A stretch of 64,000 bases of DNA from CAIZGX01 sp044354975 (GTDB lineage Bacteria > Bacteroidota > Bacteroidia > Flavobacteriales_D > Sanyastnellaceae), in NCBI GenBank assembly GCA_044354975.1, contig JBIKZA010000003.1, positions 1 to 64,000 of the forward strand, in the 5' to 3' direction. This document shows positions 58,976 to 64,000 of the stretch, piece after piece; position 1 is the stretch's first letter, and each line of letters begins with the position of its first letter. The notes under the pieces are model-generated. The model ran no database searches and was not told the origin of the DNA. It was given only the letters and a program-made list of their open reading frames with translations. Made by a program: the position numbers and the translations under genes.

Positions 58976-59743
58976 GTGATATTAAAATTTGTGACCCCAA
59001 TTGAGCAAATAGTGCAGCAGTTTACCCCAATTACTTTGAAAGAAATGGAGGGGGTGGAATTGATGAATAGAACCGACACCAAATTTGTGGTGTCGCTTGA
59101 TCAGTTGCTTTCAATATTGGAAGAAGTCAAGAATACCTACCGAATACTTGAAGTAAATGACATTCGATTCAGTCATTACGAAACGTTGTATTACGACACG
59201 GATGAGTTTCTTTTCTATACTCGTCATCACAACGGTAAGAAAAACAGATGGAAAATCAGAAAGCGCTCCTATGTAGATAGTGCTGTGAGTTTTCTTGAAT
59301 TGAAATTCAAATCAAATCGGGGTAGAACTCAAAAACAGCGCACAGGAATTCCTGAATTTGGCACTGAGTTGAACGGGGATGAGGAAAAATTCATAGGTCA
59401 TAAAGCCGGAATTGATTTCCATTTGTCTCCCCAGGTGAAAAATAATTTCACTCGAGTAACTTTAGTAGAACCAAGTCTGCCTGAGAGAATAACAATCGAT
59501 TTAAAACTTTCTTTCGAATGGAATAATATCTTAAGAGAACTGAAGCAAATCGTTATCATTGAAGTAAAGCAGGAGAAAAGAAACCGCCTTTCGCCATTTT
59601 TACAAGCGCTAAAAAAGAGACATATTAGAGAAGAGAGCATAAGTAAATATTGTTTGGGAGTAGCTATGCTTGTACCTTTCGTAAAGAAAAATATTTTCAA
59701 AGGAAAGCTTATCAAAGTGAATAAATTAGAATCAATTAAATAA
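58976..59743 (+). CDS. Polyphosphate polymerase (VTC) domain protein
   Basis: The 255-residue protein belongs to the VTC/CYTH-like tunnel family, whose eukaryotic member Vtc4 makes polyphosphate from ATP. Expected basic and acidic residues of the tunnel are seen in LMNRTDTKFVVSLDQLL, SHYETLYYDTDEFLFYTRHHNGKKNRWKIRKRSYVDS, FLELKFKSNRGRTQKQR and the final acidic IIEVKQEKRNR. The likely start is GTG 58976 (or GTG 58991). It is 4 nt before a DUF4956 membrane protein gene, and such pairs are recurrent, suggesting a joint function. Activity on polyphosphate is inference. Confidence 0.85.
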   Translation: MILKFVTPIEQIVQQFTPITLKEMEGVELMNRTDTKFVVSLDQLLSILEEVKNTYRILEVNDIRFSHYETLYYDTDEFLFYTRHHNGKKNRWKIRKRSYVDSAVSFLELKFKSNRGRTQKQRTGIPEFGTELNGDEEKFIGHKAGIDFHLSPQVKNNFTRVTLVEPSLPERITIDLKLSFEWNNILRELKQIVIIEVKQEKRNRLSPFLQALKKRHIREESISKYCLGVAMLVPFVKKNIFKGKLIKVNKLESIK

Positions 59744-59747
59744 GATT

Positions 59748-60440
59748 ATGTTAGATACACTCAATGCAATTTTTTTGCAATCAGATTTTGACCCAATGGG
59801 AGGAATGAAATTTATTCACTTGGAAGATTTCCTGGGGTTAATCATTCGTTTATCTGTGCATATGCTATTCGTGGTACTTTTGGTTAGAGGTATATATTAT
59901 CCCATAGCAAAAAGAAAGGATTTTCTATTCACCTATTTGCTCTTTAGTTTAACCATTTTCCTCATGTGTTTCATGCTAGAAAGCGTGAAGCTGCAAATGG
60001 GATTTGCATTGGGTTTGTTCGCGGTTTTCGGAATTATTCGATACAGAACAGACGCTATTCCTATTAAAGAAATGACTTACCTCTTTGTTGTTATTGGAAT
60101 GTCAGTGATGAATGCGCTAATCAATAAAAAAATATCATTAGTTGAATTGTCATTCGCTAATCTCGTAATCATAGGCGCAACATATGGTCTAGAAAAGGTT
60201 TGGTTGCTACGTCACGAAGCACAAAAAATCATTGTCTATGAAAACATTGATTTGATTAAAGTAGGAAGGGAAGAAGAAATGATAGCAGATATTGAAGCAA
60301 GAACTGGCATTAAAGTGAACCGTTTCGAAATTGGAAAAATAGATTTCCTTCGCGATACTGCTTTAATAAAAATATACTTCTTCGAAGACGAGCAAGGAAA
60401 TCAAACAGATGATTCTTTCTCGGGAAATATCAACGTCTAA
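59748..60440 (+). CDS. DUF4956 domain-containing membrane protein
   Basis: A 230-residue protein. After a short amphipathic start, four to five membrane helices lie at about residues 28-48, 58-76, 82-100, 108-124 and 128-145, with the signature FGIIRYRTDAIPIKEMTYLF between helices. The C-terminal 70 residues form a soluble domain (IVYENIDLIKVGREEEMIADIEARTGIKVNRFEIGKIDFL). This is the DUF4956 architecture. Together with the VTC-domain gene just upstream it may form a membrane-linked polyphosphate module. It converges on neuB with a 5-nt gap. Confidence 0.85.
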   Translation: MLDTLNAIFLQSDFDPMGGMKFIHLEDFLGLIIRLSVHMLFVVLLVRGIYYPIAKRKDFLFTYLLFSLTIFLMCFMLESVKLQMGFALGLFAVFGIIRYRTDAIPIKEMTYLFVVIGMSVMNALINKKISLVELSFANLVIIGATYGLEKVWLLRHEAQKIIVYENIDLIKVGREEEMIADIEARTGIKVNRFEIGKIDFLRDTALIKIYFFEDEQGNQTDDSFSGNINV

Positions 60441-60445
60441 AAGTT

Positions 60446-61498
60446 TTAGCGAAACATATTCCAGCGCAATACGTCGTCTTCAGCGATGTCTTGCGCTGTT
60501 TGCTTTCCGATCAATTGAGAAATATCCTTCGGTGAAATTCCACTTGCTGGACGCTTCCAAGTTAGATCTTCAAAAGTAACAGCATGTCCCGCTGGCATAG
60601 CTTTCGCCGCCACTAAACTTCTTCGAGCATTTGCACGAGCAGGCGCTTCATCATCAATGGCAGTCAATTCAAATCCGCCTAACAATTCAACCGTGCGATT
60701 CATGCGCGTATGGAAGTGTTTGAGGTCTTCCTTATCCATCGCATGATAATGGTCGTTACCCGGCAAGGTCTTGTCGTGCGTGAAGTGCTTTTCTAACACT
60801 GTAGCACCCAAGAGTGTTGCAACCTCTAGCGTATGCATGTCGTTTGGAAGTGTATGATCACTGTAACCAGGTATCGTTTGAGGAAAAGTAGAAATCAAAT
60901 CTTTAATCATTCCCAAATGCGCATTCGGATCTGGTGTTGGGTAATTCAATACGCAGTGCATGAGGCACAGTTTATTTCCATATTTCGCAATGGTCTCAAC
61001 AGCTTGTTGCACTTCCCATTTGTAGGAAGCACCTGTACTCAAAATAATGGGCTTACCAAATTTGCATTGGTGTTCAATGAAGGGAAGATTCGTAATGTCA
61101 GAACTGGAAATTTTATAAACGCTCATTAAATCGTTCAAGAAGTTGGCACTCTCAACATCGAAAGCAGTGCTCATAAATTCTATCCCAACTTCTTCGCAAT
61201 AGCGAGCTAGTTGCTCGAATTCTTTCTTCCAGAATTTGTCTTACTTCTTGAATAATTCAAACTGACTGCGCGTAGGTTCTTTGGTAATGTCCCAATAATA
61301 AGGACTGTCTTTACTTGCAATAGTCTCTGCCTTGTAAGTTTGAAATTTAATGGCATTCGCGCCACCTTCAGCAGCTTCGTCTATCAGTCTTTTCGCCAAG
61401 TCCATAGAACCTTCATGGTTCACACCGGCTTCAGCAATAATGAATGGGCGAATGATTTTTTTTGAATCGTAATTGTAAAGGAAATCTCTTAAACTCAT
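60446..61498 (-). pseudogene. neuB: N-acetylneuraminate (or pseudaminate/legionaminate) synthase gene interrupted by one in-frame stop
   Basis: NeuB-type enzymes condense phosphoenolpyruvate with an amino sugar to make sialic acids. The frame runs over 350 codons with a single TAA at 61241-61243. Upstream is the N-terminal barrel part (PFIIAEAGVNHEGSMDLAKRLID, NAIKFQTYKAE); just after the stop comes DKFWKKEFEQLARYCEEVGIEFMST, exactly what the family expects after TKEPTRSQFELFKK-Tyr. The C-terminal SAF domain (ARRSLVAAKAMPAGHAVTFEDL) is intact. There is no frameshift, so one Tyr codon (TAT or TAC) has become TAA, or the base is an assembly error. The product as read would be an inactive 85-residue fragment. 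Confidence 0.85.
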
Positions 61499-61502
61499 AT
61501 TT

Positions 61503-62684
61503 TTATTTTAATTCTTGAACGGCATGCCAAGCGAGCAATCCCATCCCAATTTTTAAGGCGTTTTCGTTGACAGCAAACTTGCTATTGTGCACAGGAGCTT
61601 TCCAAGAACCATCTTCGTTGGAAGTACCCAAGCGATAGAAGCATCCGGGCATTTGTTGTGAATAATAAGCGAAGTCCTCCGCAGTGGTTCGCATATCCAA
61701 GTCAATCACATTTTCTTCTCCCAAATAATCCTTCGCTTGCGCAATGGCGCGTTCAGTTAATTCAGGATTGTTGTACACCACGGGATACCCTCTTTCAATT
61801 CGAAAATCTAATTCACCGCCCATTCCTTCAACCAATCCTTTTGCAAGGGCAACGATTTTCTCATGCGCTAGTGTTCTCCACGTTTCAGAAAATGTGCGGA
61901 AGGTTCCTTCCAGCTTCACTTCATTCGGAATAATATTCGTAGCCCCATTGCCAATTATTTTTCCGAAGGAAAGGACAGTAGGCATTTGCGGATTGCTCCA
62001 GCGTGACACAACTTGTTGCAAAGCGATAAGCATGTGTGAAGCAATTAGAATCGGATCAATGCACTGATCGGGCTTCGCGCCGTGCCCGCCTTTTCCTTTA
62101 ATAGTAACATAAAGCTCGTCAGTTGAAGCCATGTAGGCTCCTGCACGATAACCTACTTTTCCAGCAGGTAATTCAGGAAATACATGCTGTCCAAAAATTC
62201 CATTTGGTTTTTTATCTTGAAACAATCCATCTTGCATCATAAGCAATGCACCTCCAGGTAAAACTTCTTCAGCAGGTTGAAAAACCAACGTTACAATTCC
62301 TCCCCATTGCGCTTTTGTTTCATTTAGAATTTTCGCAGCACCAAGCAAAGACGACGTGTGAACATCATGGCCGCATGCGTGCATAACACCATCTACGGTG
62401 CTTTTAAAAGGCAAATCATTGTCTTCTACAATTGGAAGGGCATCCATATCTCCGCGCAGAGCAATGGTTTTTGTAGAAGCTAATCCACCTGTTATTTCTG
62501 CACGAATACCATATCCACCGATGTTTTCAGTGAATGGAATTCCCCACTCGGCAAGATGTTTTGCTACGAATGCAGAAGTGTTTTTTTCTTGATAAGAAAG
62601 TTCCGGATTCGCGTGAATATGTCTGCGAATCGAAACGATTTCTTCAAAGTATTTTTCAGAAAGTTCTTTAATTAAATCTTTCAT
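61503..62684 (-). CDS. M20 family amidohydrolase
   Basis: A 393-residue dizinc peptidase/amidohydrolase from ATG 62684 (MKDLIKELSEKYFEEIVSIRRHIHANPELSYQEKNT). Zinc ligands and catalytic residues appear in RGDMDALPI, HACGHDVHTSSLLGAA and QPAEEVLPGGALLM, with the late His in RTTAEDFAYYSQQMPGCFYRLG and VHNSKF. The family hydrolyses N-acetylated amino acids, hippurate or related amides; the substrate is not known. It begins inside the end of the DUF4258 gene (ATGA overlap) and precedes neuB by 4 nt, so the three are one operon. Confidence 0.92.
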   Translation of the reverse strand: MKDLIKELSEKYFEEIVSIRRHIHANPELSYQEKNTSAFVAKHLAEWGIPFTENIGGYGIRAEITGGLASTKTIALRGDMDALPIVEDNDLPFKSTVDGVMHACGHDVHTSSLLGAAKILNETKAQWGGIVTLVFQPAEEVLPGGALLMMQDGLFQDKKPNGIFGQHVFPELPAGKVGYRAGAYMASTDELYVTIKGKGGHGAKPDQCIDPILIASHMLIALQQVVSRWSNPQMPTVLSFGKIIGNGATNIIPNEVKLEGTFRTFSETWRTLAHEKIVALAKGLVEGMGGELDFRIERGYPVVYNNPELTERAIAQAKDYLGEENVIDLDMRTTAEDFAYYSQQMPGCFYRLGTSNEDGSWKAPVHNSKFAVNENALKIGMGLLAWHAVQELK

Positions 62685-63064
62685 GGCGCACAATCGCATT
62701 TGGTTTTTTCTCCTTCGCGACTAGCTTCTGCCACTGCCACAGTCGAGTCTGTGCAAAGAATAATGTAGTTGACATTGTTGTGTGAAAGGAAGTAGCGCTT
62801 GGGATTATTCTGCGCATCTGATTTCGAAAAATCCACTTCACCTTGCCACTTCGCAGTTTCGAAATTCTCCATGGAAATTCCTTGACAATCCATTCGGCAT
62901 TTACCGTGATTGGTGACCAAAGTTTTAGAAGCTTGAATCTGTTTCATGATCTGCTTTCCGGGCAACCATCCCAACCAATCGTAGTTCGGAAACATCATAA
63001 ATACAAGCAAACAACCAATGGTTAGGCCAGTTGCAAAAAGTAAAAGTCTTCTTCGAAATTTCAT
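62681..63064 (-). CDS. DUF4258 domain-containing protein
   Basis: A 127-residue protein from MKFRRRLLLFATGLTIGCLLVFMMF, with one membrane helix at about 6-25 and a periplasmic domain. Family marks are LGWLPGKQIMKQI, CRMDCQGIS, WQGEVDFSKSDAQNNPKRYFL and IILCTDSTVAVAEA; the end KTKCDCAP adds a cysteine pair. The role is unknown. It leads the operon with the M20 amidohydrolase, with an overlapping ATGA. A CACTTTTG sequence lies about 16 nt upstream and may be the -7 box. An in-frame start at 63091 would remove that box, so the inner ATG is preferred. Confidence 0.8.
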   Translation of the reverse strand: MKFRRRLLLFATGLTIGCLLVFMMFPNYDWLGWLPGKQIMKQIQASKTLVTNHGKCRMDCQGISMENFETAKWQGEVDFSKSDAQNNPKRYFLSHNNVNYIILCTDSTVAVAEASREGEKTKCDCAP

Positions 63065-63128
63065 GCTATTCAGATTCCCACAAAAGTGCATAAAATTTCC
63101 GAGTTAGCCATTAACTTAGTGGCCAATT

Positions 63129-63776
63129 ATGGCAATCATTCAAACAACGAATCTTCAATATACCTTTTCGAAAGGTCCTCAGCTGATTTTCCCTTCATTT
63201 CAAGCCGAAGAAAATAGCGAATTGTTGATTTTGGGAAATAGCGGAACCGGTAAAACAACTTTACTTCATTTATTAGCCGGTTTAAGAAAACCAACCTTAG
63301 GTGAAGTGGAAGTGAACGGTGTTCGTTTAAGTTCTTTGAGTGGCGCCGCCTTAGATCGTTTCAGAGGAAAGAACATAGGGGTTGTCTTTCAAACATCGCA
63401 TTTTGTTCAATCACTTTCAGTGATGGACAACATCATGTTAGCACCCTATTTTTCAGGAAACAAAGTTTCGAAATCAGATGCTGAAAGAATGTTGGATCGC
63501 TTAAATATTCTTTCGAAAAAAAATAAGAAAACGTCAACATTGAGTGTAGGCGAGCAACAACGCGCTGCCATTGCTCGCGCATTGCTGAATAACCCGTCAT
63601 TAATTTTAGCCGACGAACCAACAAGTGCGCTCGACGATGAGAACGCTAAGGATGTTTTAAATTTGTTGCGCGAGCAAACACATGCGTTGAAAGCCGCTCT
63701 GCTCATAGTAACGCACGACAATCGACTAAAAGATGAAGTGAAGCAACGCATAGAATTAACCGCATTGAAATCTTAA
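63129..63776 (+). CDS. ABC transporter ATP-binding protein, LolD/MacB type
   Basis: The 215-residue ATPase has Walker A GNSGTGKTT (36-44), the Q-loop in VVFQTSHFVQSLSVMDNIMLAPY, the signature LSVGEQQR, Walker B LILADEPTSALD and the switch His in IVTHDNR. The pattern of the Q-loop and LSVGEQQRAAIARALLNNPSLILADEPT is that of the MacB/LolD group, which drives lipoprotein release or peptide/antibiotic export, without a transport cycle through the membrane domain. It lies 12 nt before the FtsX-type permease gene, its likely partner. Confidence 0.93.
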   Translation: MAIIQTTNLQYTFSKGPQLIFPSFQAEENSELLILGNSGTGKTTLLHLLAGLRKPTLGEVEVNGVRLSSLSGAALDRFRGKNIGVVFQTSHFVQSLSVMDNIMLAPYFSGNKVSKSDAERMLDRLNILSKKNKKTSTLSVGEQQRAAIARALLNNPSLILADEPTSALDDENAKDVLNLLREQTHALKAALLIVTHDNRLKDEVKQRIELTALKS

Positions 63777-63788
63777 CCACAATTCATC

Positions 63789-64000
63789 ATGAAAATTATT
63801 TTTATTGCATGGAAAAATTGCTGGCAAAAGGCGGGAGCAACCACCTTAACACTTTTGCTTTTATCGTTCGGGGTTGGAATAATTTCAATGATGCTATTGC
63901 TGGAAAATCAACTGAGTGACAAATTCAACAAGAACATCAAAGACATTGATTTTGTTCTCGGTGCAAAAGGAAGTCCACTTCAACTCATCTTGGCTAGCGT
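63789..64000 (+). CDS. ABC transporter permease of the FtsX/MacB family, 3' truncated by the window edge
   Basis: About 70 residues are visible, starting MKIIFIAWKNCWQKAGATTL. One membrane helix at about 16-38 (ATTLTLLLLSFGVGIISMMLL) is followed by a periplasmic stretch, ENQLSDKFNKNIKDIDFVLGAKGSPLQLI, which is the usual beginning of the MacB_PCD domain (D-FVLGAKGSPLQ). The gene continues beyond base 64000, so the rest cannot be judged. It is 12 nt downstream of the ATPase gene and belongs to the same operon. Confidence 0.88.
   Translation, partial: MKIIFIAWKNCWQKAGATTLTLLLLSFGVGIISMMLLLENQLSDKFNKNIKDIDFVLGAKGSPLQLILAS

Overview
This window is chromosomal DNA of a member of the Bacteroidota, most likely a flavobacterial lineage. 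The reasons are visible in the sequence. It carries a full-length sprA (type IX secretion translocon), several proteins with type A or type B (CHU_C) T9SS sorting domains, Omp28, DUF6029, DUF6089 and DUF4258 family proteins, and promoters of the Bacteroidota form TTG-N(17-23)-TAnnTTTG. Most of the window is dense core genome with short gaps and overlapping genes.

Layout. 1-1856: end of a T9SS type B secreted protein, then an ECF sigma factor overlapping a membrane-anchored PKD/CHU_C protein that looks like its anti-sigma partner. 1910-8521: radA, facing an rnr-selU-selD operon (RNA decay plus tRNA selenation) with a bacilliredoxin gene downstream, then a GNAT acetyltransferase. 8626-14475: a 1949-residue secreted protein with MopE-like metal-binding repeats. 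14484-18314: an accessory island beside tRNA-Asn, holding a tyrosine recombinase, two related lipoproteins, two related small membrane proteins and the 5' remnant of a type I restriction gene (hsdM). 18523-22421: rseP, tRNA-Leu(CAA), a dispersed repeat, an arsR-acr3-arsC operon and a DUF1801 gene. 22423-31063: metallo-beta-lactamase-fold hydrolase, a large propeller/barrel envelope protein, M28 peptidase, cysS, an epimerase and queA. 31116-40445: a long leftward series, nitronate monooxygenase, T9SS type B protein, coaX, outer-membrane protein, lptC, a 64-aa membrane protein, a CNNM/CorC protein and a PpiD-like foldase. 40527-48528: envelope genes, including a glycosyltransferase with an in-frame tandem repeat and three exported thioredoxin-fold proteins. 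48602-58902: maeB-ruvA-sprA. 58976-64000: VTC-domain protein with DUF4956 partner, an interrupted neuB, M20 amidohydrolase, DUF4258 protein and the start of a LolD/FtsX-type ABC exporter.

How the genes work together. Much of the window concerns the cell envelope: SprA exports the type A and type B proteins, PpiD, RseP and LptC maintain the envelope, and the thioredoxin-fold proteins may handle thiols outside the cytoplasm.

The most unusual observations are (1) a 36-bp repeat built from 12-bp modules, found four times in tandem inside a glycosyltransferase gene and again, 37 of 38 bases identical, in an intergenic spacer 22 kb away; (2) a putative anti-sigma factor whose periplasmic part ends in a T9SS type B domain; (3) a set of genes whose -7 box lies exactly 4 nt before the ATG, predicting leaderless mRNAs; (4) a neuB gene broken only by one in-frame TAA; and (5) the decayed tRNA-Asn island with an undescribed duplicated lipoprotein/membrane-protein module.
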